A stretch of 64,000 nt of DNA from positions 372,001 to 436,000 of the forward strand of contig NZ_WWCL01000004.1 of the NCBI RefSeq assembly GCF_009857835.1. Reading direction: 5' to 3'. The translations under genes were made by a program, and so were the position numbers. Each line of letters starts with the position of its first letter. Positions within the stretch are counted from its first letter, which is position 1. This document shows positions 7,610 to 15,393 of the stretch, piece by piece. The DNA comes from Duganella fentianensis. GTDB lineage: Bacteria > Pseudomonadota > Gammaproteobacteria > Burkholderiales > Burkholderiaceae_D. A model generated the notes under the pieces. It did no database searches, was not told the DNA's origin, and was given only the letters and a program-made list of their open reading frames with translations.

Positions 7610-10468
7610 ATGTATAAGAAAAGTAAAATCGCAGTTGCCGTAGCCTTGGCGTTGAACGCCATGTCGGCGTTTGCACAAGCCGATACCCCAACGTCCCGCG
7701 TTGAAGTTACCGGCTCCCGTATCCGCACCGTGGATCTGGAAACTGCACAGCCGGTCTTGAAAATGACCTCTGAGCAAATTCAGAAAAGTGGTCTGATCAC
7801 CGTTGGTGATATTCTGAATCAGCTGACTTCGGCAGGTCCTCCGGACTTTTCCAAGGGCGCTACGCTGACTTCGAATCGCGAACAAGGTGGCCAGTACATC
7901 AACTTCCGTAACCTGGGCGCAGAGCGTCTGCTGGTTCTGGTTGATGGTAAGCGCTGGACCCAGAGTGTGGCAGGTTACACCGACATGTCGACCGTTCCAT
8001 CGTCGATGATCGATCGCATCGAAATTCTGAAGGACGGTGCATCCTCGATCTACGGCTCGGACGCTATCGCCGGCGTAGTCAACATCATTCTGAAGAAGAA
8101 ACTGACCGGTGGCACTGCTACCGCGTACAAAGGCCAGAACCAAAAGGGTGATGGCAAAACCGAAGACTACGCTCTGTCGTATGGTGCTTACGGTGAGAAT
8201 GGTTCGCTGATGTTCGGCGTAACCCACAACAAACAAGATACCGTCTGGGCGCGTGACCGCTTCATCACGTCGACCAGCTATGGTCCAGACCACCAGACCG
8301 ACGGTCTGGGCGTTGGTCAGTTCGGCCGCATCCGTCAGGTTGCTTCGAACGGTTCCGCGACCGGTTTCAACTATTACCTGAACAGCAACGGTACCTGGCA
8401 GGCACCTGGCGTGGGCGCTGATGCGCGCAACCCAGCCAACTACCATACCTACACTGGTGACGCGAACGACAAGTTCAACTCGACCAACCAGATGATGTTC
8501 CAGTCGCCATCGGAACTGACTTCGATCTTCACCAAAGGTACTTACGATCTGCCAGCTGGCATGCACTTCACGTCGACCGCGATGTTTGCTGAGCGTACCG
8601 CCAGCACCCAGAACGCCGGCTACCCGCTGAACAGCCTGACCAAGTCCAACTTCCCTGTGTATGTCGACAAGGATAGTTACTACAATCCGTACGGTAACTC
8701 GGTTGCTGGTGCAGGCAAAGGCCAGGATCTGTTCTTCTACCGTCGTACTATTGAAGTACCGCGCGTAACGGAAAACAAAAACCAGACCGTGCACATCGAT
8801 GCTGCAATCGACGGCGAATTCAGCGTTGCTGGCAAGACCTTCAACTGGGACGTAGGTTACAACCATAGCGCCGTGACCGGCGTTGTGAACGGCACCGGTA
8901 ACATCAACCTGATCAACCTGAAAACGGCACTGGGCCCATCGTTCATGAACGCCAACGGCGTAGTTCAGTGCGGTACCTCGGCATCGCCGATCCCGTTGAA
9001 CCTGTGCACCCCGTTCAACATTCTGGGTGGCCCGAACGCTTCGACGCCTGAGGCGCTGAAGTACATCATGTCGAACGGTCAAGGTACCTACGGCAGCACC
9101 ATCAACAGCGCAACGGCCAACATCACTGGCGAAGTGCTGACCTTGCCTGCCGGCGCGCTGGCAATGGCAGGCGGTGTGGAACGTCGTGAAGTACGTGGTT
9201 ACGATCGTCCGGGCCAGTTCGAGCAATCGGGCTACTCGACCGATCTGGGTGCAAATACCACCCAAGGTAGCTACACGGTGAAAGAAGCCTACCTGGAAGC
9301 GAACATTCCAGTTCTGAAAAACCAGCCGTTTGCTCAACTGCTGTCCTTCGACCTGGCTACCCGCCACTCCGACTACAGCAACTTTGGTACGACCAACAAC
9401 AGCAAAGTTAGCTTCATGTGGAAACCGCATGCTGACCTGCTGACCCGTGGTACCTGGGCTGAAGGCTTCCGTGCTCCAGCACTGGGTGATACCTTCGGTG
9501 GTGGTTCGCAATCGTACGATACCTATCTGGACGTTTGCGACAGCCGTTACGGTGCAGCCGCCAGCAACCCTGTGGTTGCCGCTAACTGCGCGAAAGCTGG
9601 CGTACCTGCCAACTTCCGTCAGCTGAATGCAACCGGTACCGCAGTCACCGGCGGTGGCGCACAAACGCCATTCCCGTTCTCGACCGGCTTGGGTAATGCT
9701 TCGCTGCAGCCAGAAACCGCAAAAACCAAGACTGTGGGCTTCGTATACAACCCATACTATGTCCCTGGTCTGTCGGTAGGTGCTGACTGGTTCAAGATCA
9801 ATGTCGAGAACCGTATCACCGGTATCACTGCTTCGTACACTCTGAACCAGTGCTACATCACCGGCGTGCAGGACTTCTGCAAAAACGTGACTCGTGGTTC
9901 GACCGGTCAGATCACCAATCTGGTGCGCGGCAACGCCAACCTGGGTTCGGTGAGCACCGAAGGTCTGGATCTGAGCCTGAACTACCGCTTGCCACGTAAC
10001 CAGTACGGTCAGTTCGCTCTGCGTTCGGAATCGACCTACCTGAAATCGTACAAAACCAAGAGCACGGCAACTGCTGATCCAGTTGAGTACGCAGGTGAGT
10101 ATGGCTATGCACGTTTCAAAACCAATGCGTCGCTGGACTGGTCGCTGGGTAACTGGAACGCGACTTACACCATGCGCTTCACCAGCCACCAGAAAGATCA
10201 GTGCTGGGATGCAGGCGAGAAGATCGAGTGCACCAACCCAGATGGCAATGCCAGCTTCGGTGCATACAATGTGCTGGGCGGCGTTACGCTGCATGACCTG
10301 AGCGTAGGCTACACCACTTCCTGGAAAGGTAAGGTTCTGGTCGGTGTCAACAACCTGTTCGAGAAAAAGCCACGTATCGTCTACGAAAGCAGCTCGTCGG
10401 GTACCAAAGTTGATCCAGATCAACCAGTGGATCGCTTCTTCTACGTACGTTACACCCAAGCCTTCTAA
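7610..10468 (+). CDS. TonB-dependent outer-membrane receptor (single copy)
   Basis: Large outer-membrane active-transport receptor of 952 residues. It has a signal peptide (KIAVAVALALNAMSAFAQA), then a plug domain with VEVTGSRIR, LNQLTSAG, NFRNLGAERLLVLVDGKRW, IDRIEILKDGASSIYGSDAIAGVVNI, then a C-terminal beta-barrel ending in aromatic Phe, as expected for BAM-dependent insertion. The substrate cannot be read from sequence; this family in Oxalobacteraceae includes sugar, peptide and siderophore receptors. Codon choice resembles that of tkt, gapA and typA, with no TTA, CTA or TCA codons over the whole length, suggesting high expression. A very strong terminator follows at 10546-10586. Confidence 0.93.
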   Translation: MYKKSKIAVAVALALNAMSAFAQADTPTSRVEVTGSRIRTVDLETAQPVLKMTSEQIQKSGLITVGDILNQLTSAGPPDFSKGATLTSNREQGGQYINFRNLGAERLLVLVDGKRWTQSVAGYTDMSTVPSSMIDRIEILKDGASSIYGSDAIAGVVNIILKKKLTGGTATAYKGQNQKGDGKTEDYALSYGAYGENGSLMFGVTHNKQDTVWARDRFITSTSYGPDHQTDGLGVGQFGRIRQVASNGSATGFNYYLNSNGTWQAPGVGADARNPANYHTYTGDANDKFNSTNQMMFQSPSELTSIFTKGTYDLPAGMHFTSTAMFAERTASTQNAGYPLNSLTKSNFPVYVDKDSYYNPYGNSVAGAGKGQDLFFYRRTIEVPRVTENKNQTVHIDAAIDGEFSVAGKTFNWDVGYNHSAVTGVVNGTGNINLINLKTALGPSFMNANGVVQCGTSASPIPLNLCTPFNILGGPNASTPEALKYIMSNGQGTYGSTINSATANITGEVLTLPAGALAMAGGVERREVRGYDRPGQFEQSGYSTDLGANTTQGSYTVKEAYLEANIPVLKNQPFAQLLSFDLATRHSDYSNFGTTNNSKVSFMWKPHADLLTRGTWAEGFRAPALGDTFGGGSQSYDTYLDVCDSRYGAAASNPVVAANCAKAGVPANFRQLNATGTAVTGGGAQTPFPFSTGLGNASLQPETAKTKTVGFVYNPYYVPGLSVGADWFKINVENRITGITASYTLNQCYITGVQDFCKNVTRGSTGQITNLVRGNANLGSVSTEGLDLSLNYRLPRNQYGQFALRSESTYLKSYKTKSTATADPVEYAGEYGYARFKTNASLDWSLGNWNATYTMRFTSHQKDQCWDAGEKIECTNPDGNASFGAYNVLGGVTLHDLSVGYTTSWKGKVLVGVNNLFEKKPRIVYESSSSGTKVDPDQPVDRFFYVRYTQAF

Positions 10469-10545
10469 TACGGTCCGGCCCGTAAGGGCCTGATCAGATG
10501 GCAGTACTTGCTGGCCGGAGTGATCCGGTCAGCAGCGTAGATGAA

Positions 10546-10586
10546 GAAAAACACCCCATAAGCCTTGGTGCTTATGGGGTGTTTTC
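10546..10586. terminator. Bidirectional terminator, receptor / rsmE
   Basis: A perfect stem of about 17 bp (GAAAACACCCCATAAGC paired with GCTTATGGGGTGTTTTC) with a six-base loop. It is flanked by A residues on the left and T residues on the right, so it can terminate both the receptor gene and the convergent rsmE. Confidence 0.9.
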
Positions 10587-10621
10587 ATTTTGGGCGATGC
10601 TCGCCCTGAGTTTGGCGGGAA

Positions 10622-11347
10622 TTACATACCACCCCAGGCAGCGCTGAGGATGGTCACGGCGGCCAGCCCGGCTGTTTCCGTGCGCAGTATGCGTGGTCCC
10701 ATGGCCAGCGGCAGGGCGCCGTGGCGGATGGCCTGTTCTTCTTCCGCTTCGCTGAGGCCGCCTTCAGGGCCGATCACCAGCGTAACGGCTTGCGGGCTCT
10801 GGTGGCGCGCCCAGTCGGCCAGTGATTGCTCGGCGCGGGGAGACAGGATGATGCGGCGATGCATATCCTGCTGACTGATCCATTGTTTATATTCTTGCAG
10901 CTCGCCCAGCCTGGCCAGATGGTTGCGGCCGCACTGTTCCGAGGCCGAAGCGATGATGGCCTGCCAGTGCGCCATCTTTTTCTCGGCACGTTCGGCGGAC
11001 AGGCGCACCACGCAGCGTTGTGCTGCCAGTGGCTGGATGGTGGTGACACCGAGTTCGATGGCTTTTTCGACGATCCAGTCCATTTTGCTCGCTTCCGGCA
11101 ACGCCTGCGCCAGCGTAATGCCAAACGGGAGTTCGGTCGCGCGCAGGGTGTGTGTCTTGATGCTGATGCTGACGCGGCGTTTTTCCACCAGCTCCACTAC
11201 AGCACTGTATTCGCCGCCTTCGCCGTTAAAGACTGTGATCAGGGTGCCGGGTGCCAGCCGCAGCACGCTGATGTGGTGGGCCACGGCGTCGGGTAACTGG
11301 ATGAGCTGGCCGATAGCCAGTGGCTGGGGCAGGTAGAAGCGTGGCAT
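10622..11347 (-). CDS. rsmE: 16S rRNA m3U1498 methyltransferase
   Basis: SAM-dependent methylation of U1498 in helix 44 of 16S rRNA. At 241 residues it is the usual length. An N-terminal PUA-like domain (MPRFYLPQPL..., HHISVLRLAPG) is followed by a SPOUT trefoil-knot domain with the diagnostic VIGPEGGLSEAEEEQA and LGPRILRTETA-type motif (here MGPRILRTETA). The ATG at 11347 follows a GGAA ribosome-binding site. It is convergent with the TonB receptor and divergent from transketolase. Confidence 0.96.
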   Translation of the reverse strand: MPRFYLPQPLAIGQLIQLPDAVAHHISVLRLAPGTLITVFNGEGGEYSAVVELVEKRRVSISIKTHTLRATELPFGITLAQALPEASKMDWIVEKAIELGVTTIQPLAAQRCVVRLSAERAEKKMAHWQAIIASASEQCGRNHLARLGELQEYKQWISQQDMHRRIILSPRAEQSLADWARHQSPQAVTLVIGPEGGLSEAEEEQAIRHGALPLAMGPRILRTETAGLAAVTILSAAWGGM

Positions 11348-11496
11348 GCAGAATTCCGTTTGTTTGGGGTTATGTGTGTATGCGCAATTTTAAAGCGTGG
11401 CCGCCTCGGTCTGGTAAAATAATGGGTTCAGCAAGTAGGTAGTACCGTAGCCGTATTCCTTGCCCCCAGTTTCCATACTTTCGTGATAGATCGACG

Positions 11497-13491
11497 ATGA
11501 CCTCTACGCTCCCAACCACTCAAATGGCTAACGCGATTCGCGCGCTGGCAATGGACGCCGTCCAGAAGGCCAATTCCGGCCACCCAGGTATGCCTATGGG
11601 CATGGCCGAAATCGCGGTAGCGCTGTGGAGTGGCCATTACAGCCACAACCCGGCCAACCCGAAATGGGTCAACCGCGACCGTTTCCTGCTGTCCAACGGC
11701 CACGGCTCCATGCTGCACTACGCGCTGCTGCACCTGAGCGGCTACGCCGTGAGCATGGATGACATCAAGGCTTTCCGCCAGATGCATTCGAAAACCCCGG
11801 GTCACCCGGAAGTGGACATCACCCCGGGCGTGGAAACCACCACCGGCCCGCTGGGTCAGGGTATTGCCAACGCGGTCGGTATGGCACTGGCCGAGTACCT
11901 GCTGGCGAGCGAATTCAACAAGCCTGGTTACGACGTGGTCGACCACTACACCTACGCATTCCTCGGCGATGGCTGCCTGATGGAAGGTATTTCGCACGAA
12001 GTGTGCGCGCTGGCCGGCACGCTGGGCCTGAAAAAACTGATCGCCCTGTACGACGACAACGGCATTTCCATCGACGGTAAAGTGGAAGGCTGGTTCACCG
12101 ACGATACCCCGGCCCGTTTCGAAGCCTATGGCTGGAACGTGATCCGCGCCGTCGACGGCCACGATGTGGCAGCCGTATCGGCCGCCATCGCTGCCGCCAA
12201 GAAGGCCGACAAGCCGACCCTGATCTGCTGCAAGACCGTGATCGGCAAAGGTTCGCCGAATCTGCAAGGCGGCGACAAAGTGCACGGTGCGGCACTGGGC
12301 GACAAGGAAGTGGCTGCCGTACGCGAATACATAGGCTGGAGCGCTGCACCGTTCGAAATCCCTGCCGACGTGTACGGCGCATGGGATGCCAAAGCGGCCG
12401 GCGCTGCGCGCGAAGCGGCATGGACCGAACTGTTCAACAAGTACGCTGCCCAGTTCCCGGCTGAAGCTGCGGAACTGAGCCGCCGTATGGCCGGCGACCT
12501 GCCAGCCGGCTTCGACGCTGCACTGGCAGCCGGTATCGCTAGCTGCATCGAGAAGAAAGAAAACATCGCCACCCGTAAAGCCAGCCAGAACGCGATTCAG
12601 GCACTGGCCCCTGTGCTGCCGGAATTCCTCGGCGGTTCGGCCGACCTGACCGGTTCCAACCTGACCAACTGGAAAGAGTGCGTGGCCGTACGTTCCGGCC
12701 AGCCGGGCAACCACATCAACTACGGCGTGCGCGAATTCGGTATGTCGGCCATCATGAATGGCGTGGCCCTGCATGGCGGCTACATCCCGTTCGGCGCCAC
12801 CTTCCTGACCTTCTCCGACTACAGCCGCAACGCGCTGCGTATGGCTGCGCTGATGAAACAGCGTTCGCTGTTCGTGTTCACCCACGACTCCATCGGTCTG
12901 GGCGAAGACGGCCCGACCCACCAGTCGGTCGAACACATTTCGTCGATGCGTCTGATTCCTCAGCTGGACAACTGGCGTCCATGCGACACCGTCGAGTCGA
13001 TGGTGGCATGGGGCGAGGCGGTCAAGCGCAAGCATGGTCCGTCGACCCTGATCTTCTCGCGTCAGAACCTGCCATACCAGGAGCGCAGCAGCCAGCAAGT
13101 GGCCGACATCGCCCGTGGTGGCTATGTGCTGAGCGACGCGGCCGATGCCAAAGTGGTGCTGATCGCCACCGGCTCGGAAGTGGAACTGGCTGTTGCTGCC
13201 GCCGCAGCACTGGCCGCTGAAGGCATCGCTACCCGTGTAGTGTCGATGCCTTCGACCGATGTATTTGACCGTCAGGATGCCGCTTACAAGGCCGGCGTAC
13301 TGGGTAAAGGCCTGCCACGCGTGGCGATCGAAGCCGGCGTGACCGATTTCTGGTACAAGTACGTCGGTCTGGAAGGCGCGGTAGTCGGCATCGATACCTT
13401 CGGTGAATCGGCTCCGGCAGGCGTGCTGTTCAAGCACTTCGGCTTCACGGTGGAAAACGTCGTGGCCAAAGCCAAATCTGTCATTGCATAA
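11497..13491 (+). CDS. tkt: Transketolase
   Basis: Thiamine-diphosphate enzyme of the pentose phosphate pathway that transfers two-carbon units between ketoses and aldoses. At 664 residues it is full length. The substrate loop [10 protein letters not shown], the TPP/Mg motif [12 protein letters not shown] followed by [10 protein letters not shown], and the pyrimidine-domain motif in [10 protein letters not shown] / [11 protein letters not shown] / [14 protein letters not shown] are all present. It is followed 63 bases later by gapA, a common Calvin/pentose-type cluster order in Betaproteobacteria. There is no clear Shine-Dalgarno sequence before ATG 11497 despite the highly biased codon use. 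Confidence 0.97.
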   Translation: MTSTLPTTQMANAIRALAMDAVQKANSGHPGMPMGMAEIAVALWSGHYSHNPANPKWVNRDRFLLSNGHGSMLHYALLHLSGYAVSMDDIKAFRQMHSKTPGHPEVDITPGVETTTGPLGQGIANAVGMALAEYLLASEFNKPGYDVVDHYTYAFLGDGCLMEGISHEVCALAGTLGLKKLIALYDDNGISIDGKVEGWFTDDTPARFEAYGWNVIRAVDGHDVAAVSAAIAAAKKADKPTLICCKTVIGKGSPNLQGGDKVHGAALGDKEVAAVREYIGWSAAPFEIPADVYGAWDAKAAGAAREAAWTELFNKYAAQFPAEAAELSRRMAGDLPAGFDAALAAGIASCIEKKENIATRKASQNAIQALAPVLPEFLGGSADLTGSNLTNWKECVAVRSGQPGNHINYGVREFGMSAIMNGVALHGGYIPFGATFLTFSDYSRNALRMAALMKQRSLFVFTHDSIGLGEDGPTHQSVEHISSMRLIPQLDNWRPCDTVESMVAWGEAVKRKHGPSTLIFSRQNLPYQERSSQQVADIARGGYVLSDAADAKVVLIATGSEVELAVAAAAALAAEGIATRVVSMPSTDVFDRQDAAYKAGVLGKGLPRVAIEAGVTDFWYKYVGLEGAVVGIDTFGESAPAGVLFKHFGFTVENVVAKAKSVIA

Positions 13492-13554
13492 GTATTGCGT
13501 TAAGGTTCAACCTCTAGCAGTTGCATCACCTATTTTTCTACTCAGGAGCATAGT

Positions 13555-14565
13555 ATGACGATTAAAGTTGCAATTAACGGCTACGGCCGCATCGGCCGCA
13601 ATGTGCTGCGCGCTTTCTACGAAGGCGGCAAAAAACAGGACATCCAGATCGTGGCAATTAACGATCTGGGCGACGCCAAGTCGAATGCCCACCTGACCCG
13701 CTACGACACGGCCCACGGCAAGTTCCCTGGCACCGTGACCGTTGACGGCGACAACATGATTGTGAACGGCGACGTGATCCGCGTCTTCGCACAGCGTAAC
13801 CCTGCTGAAATTCCATGGGGCGATCTGGGCGTGGACGTAGTGCTGGAATGCACCGGCTTCTTCACCACCAAGGAAAAAGCTTCGGCTCACCTGAAAGGCG
13901 GCGCCAAGAAAGTCATCATCTCGGCACCAGGCGGTAAAGACGTGGACGCGACCATCGTGTACGGCGTGAATCAGCACGTGCTGAAAGCTAGCGATACCGT
14001 AATCTCGAACGCTTCGTGCACCACCAACTGCCTGGCACCGCTGGTCAAGCCACTGAACGACGCAATCGGCGTGGAAACCGGTCTGATGACCACCGTACAC
14101 GCTTACACCAACGATCAGGTGCTGTCCGACGTGATGCACGAAGACCTGCGTCGCGCCCGTTCGGCTACCCAGAGCATGATCCCGACCAAAACCGGCGCTG
14201 CAGCTGCCGTAGGTCTGGTACTGCCTGAACTGAACGGCAAGCTGGACGGCTTCGCCATCCGCGTTCCGACCATCAACGTATCGCTGGTCGACCTGTCCTT
14301 CATCGCCAAGCGCGACACCACCGTGGAAGAAGTTAACGCGCTGATGAAAGCCGCTGCCGAAGGCGCGCTGAAAGAAGTGCTGACCTACCAGACCGAACCA
14401 CTGGTTTCGATCGACTTCAACCACAACCCGGCATCGTCGAACTTCGACGCGACCCTGACCAAAGTGTCGGGCCGTCTGGTCAAAGTATCGTCGTGGTACG
14501 ACAACGAGTGGGGCTTCTCCAACCGTATGCTGGACACCACCGTGGCACTGATGAACGCCAAGTAA
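13555..14565 (+). CDS. gapA: Glyceraldehyde-3-phosphate dehydrogenase
   Basis: NAD-dependent oxidation and phosphorylation of glyceraldehyde-3-phosphate in glycolysis. The Rossmann motif [10 protein letters not shown] is at the N-terminus and the catalytic [12 protein letters not shown] has Cys155. The C-terminal [12 protein letters not shown] is diagnostic. Length is 336 residues. An AGGAG ribosome-binding site precedes the start. It is probably co-transcribed with tkt and is followed by a strong terminator. Confidence 0.98.
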   Translation: MTIKVAINGYGRIGRNVLRAFYEGGKKQDIQIVAINDLGDAKSNAHLTRYDTAHGKFPGTVTVDGDNMIVNGDVIRVFAQRNPAEIPWGDLGVDVVLECTGFFTTKEKASAHLKGGAKKVIISAPGGKDVDATIVYGVNQHVLKASDTVISNASCTTNCLAPLVKPLNDAIGVETGLMTTVHAYTNDQVLSDVMHEDLRRARSATQSMIPTKTGAAAAVGLVLPELNGKLDGFAIRVPTINVSLVDLSFIAKRDTTVEEVNALMKAAAEGALKEVLTYQTEPLVSIDFNHNPASSNFDATLTKVSGRLVKVSSWYDNEWGFSNRMLDTTVALMNAK

Positions 14566-14606
14566 TCCGCCAGCGCTGCGCCTCGCTCGCAGCATGGCTG
14601 ACGCCA

Positions 14607-14636
14607 GGGCAGACCGCGAGGTCTGCCCTTTTTTTT
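14607..14636 (+). terminator. Terminator of gapA
   Basis: GGGCAGACC (14607-14615), a GCGA tetraloop, GGTCTGCCC (14620-14628), then eight T residues. This is a textbook intrinsic terminator. Confidence 0.95.
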
Positions 14637-14659
14637 GCCGGTGCTGTCTGGACGGCACT

Positions 14660-15256
14660 TCAGTCTATATCTTCGAGCAGGTCGACACTGCGGCGGTTTT
14701 TGGGCAGGCGTCGTTCCAGCACTGTAGTGGATTGGTAATCGACGTGTTCGATCAGGATGATGGCAGCTTTTAATGCCTGATTCATAGCCTGCGCTGCAGC
14801 GCTGAGCGCAGCCGTCGGGCCACAGGGCTGATTCTGTTCCTGCCCAGTTTGCAGCCTGCGCAGACGGGCAGCATTGATCCAGTTACCTTCCTGTGGCAGG
14901 TGTAGCCACAGATCGCGCCAGGTATTACGGCCTTCGCCAGCAATTGATAGCACCATGGCGCGCGGAGAGACAGCATGCCGGTCGTAGATAAGTTGATCGC
15001 CATGAACCCGCGCATAATAGTGGCGCCCCTTATGGCTCATGCGAAGTTCAGTACCGGAAGGTAGAAATAGTTGCTTCCATTGATAACCGCAGTGGGGCTG
15101 GTCGACTGCTGGCTGGCGTGCTTTCCACTCCGTGATAGCAGTGCCTATAGCATCGGCTAGGGGCAGCGGTGAGCCTGTGCGGCTGAGAAAGTGCCTAAGC
15201 TCGCGTAGGGCGTCCGCAGGCAAAATTCCGGAAAATGGATACTGTCTCGTTTCCAT
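14660..15256 (-). CDS. Orphan hypothetical protein (possible RAMA/DUF-type fold)
   Basis: 198 residues, no signal peptide or membrane segment. The middle (about residues 60-125) has the pattern WKQLFLPSGTELRM, HYYARVHGDQLIYD, SPRAM, NTWRDLWLHLP. This reminds me of the small RAMA-like domains found beside DNA methylases and in DUF2924-type proteins, where they are thought to sense DNA or modified DNA; the match is by eye and uncertain. The C-terminal part is helical and charged (RRLPKNRRSVDLLEDID). It is a single gene wedged between the gapA terminator and a TonB receptor. Its start codon lies inside a cluster of GAGACA hexamers (15243-15330), and codons 2-5 themselves carry one copy. The ribosome-binding site would overlap that repeat. 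Autoregulation is plausible but unproven. Confidence 0.7.
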   Translation of the reverse strand: METRQYPFSGILPADALRELRHFLSRTGSPLPLADAIGTAITEWKARQPAVDQPHCGYQWKQLFLPSGTELRMSHKGRHYYARVHGDQLIYDRHAVSPRAMVLSIAGEGRNTWRDLWLHLPQEGNWINAARLRRLQTGQEQNQPCGPTAALSAAAQAMNQALKAAIILIEHVDYQSTTVLERRLPKNRRSVDLLEDID

Positions 15257-15330
15257 GTCTCGTCTTGTCTCTGTTAGACCAGCGCGGATCCGACGAGTTC
15301 AAACGAGACAGAATGAGACAAAACGAGACA
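15243..15330. repeat. Inverted triplets of the hexamer GAGACA
   Basis: Six copies lie within 88 bases. Three are on the minus strand (plus-strand TGTCTC at 15243, 15256 and 15266). Three are on the plus strand (GAGACA at 15305, 15315 and 15325, exactly one helical turn apart). The 16-mer GAGACAAAACGAGACA (15315-15330) matches the reverse complement of 15256-15271 at 15 of 16 positions. The cluster spans the start codon and upstream region of the orphan gene at 14660-15256. An operator or protein-assembly site is the likely role. Confidence 0.75.
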
Positions 15331-15393
15331 TCCAAAAGCGACAGGATGCCTTACGCATGTTTGTCGTGCGCCGCCACCTTGCGAAGCCGGCAT

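Noticed and set aside
7604..10459. A 951-residue antisense open frame over the whole TonB receptor
   Set aside because: It lies in phase with the sense codons. Strong codon bias excludes TTA, CTA and TCA, which would be stops in antisense. The same explanation covers long antisense frames over tkt, gapA, nusA, infB and typA.
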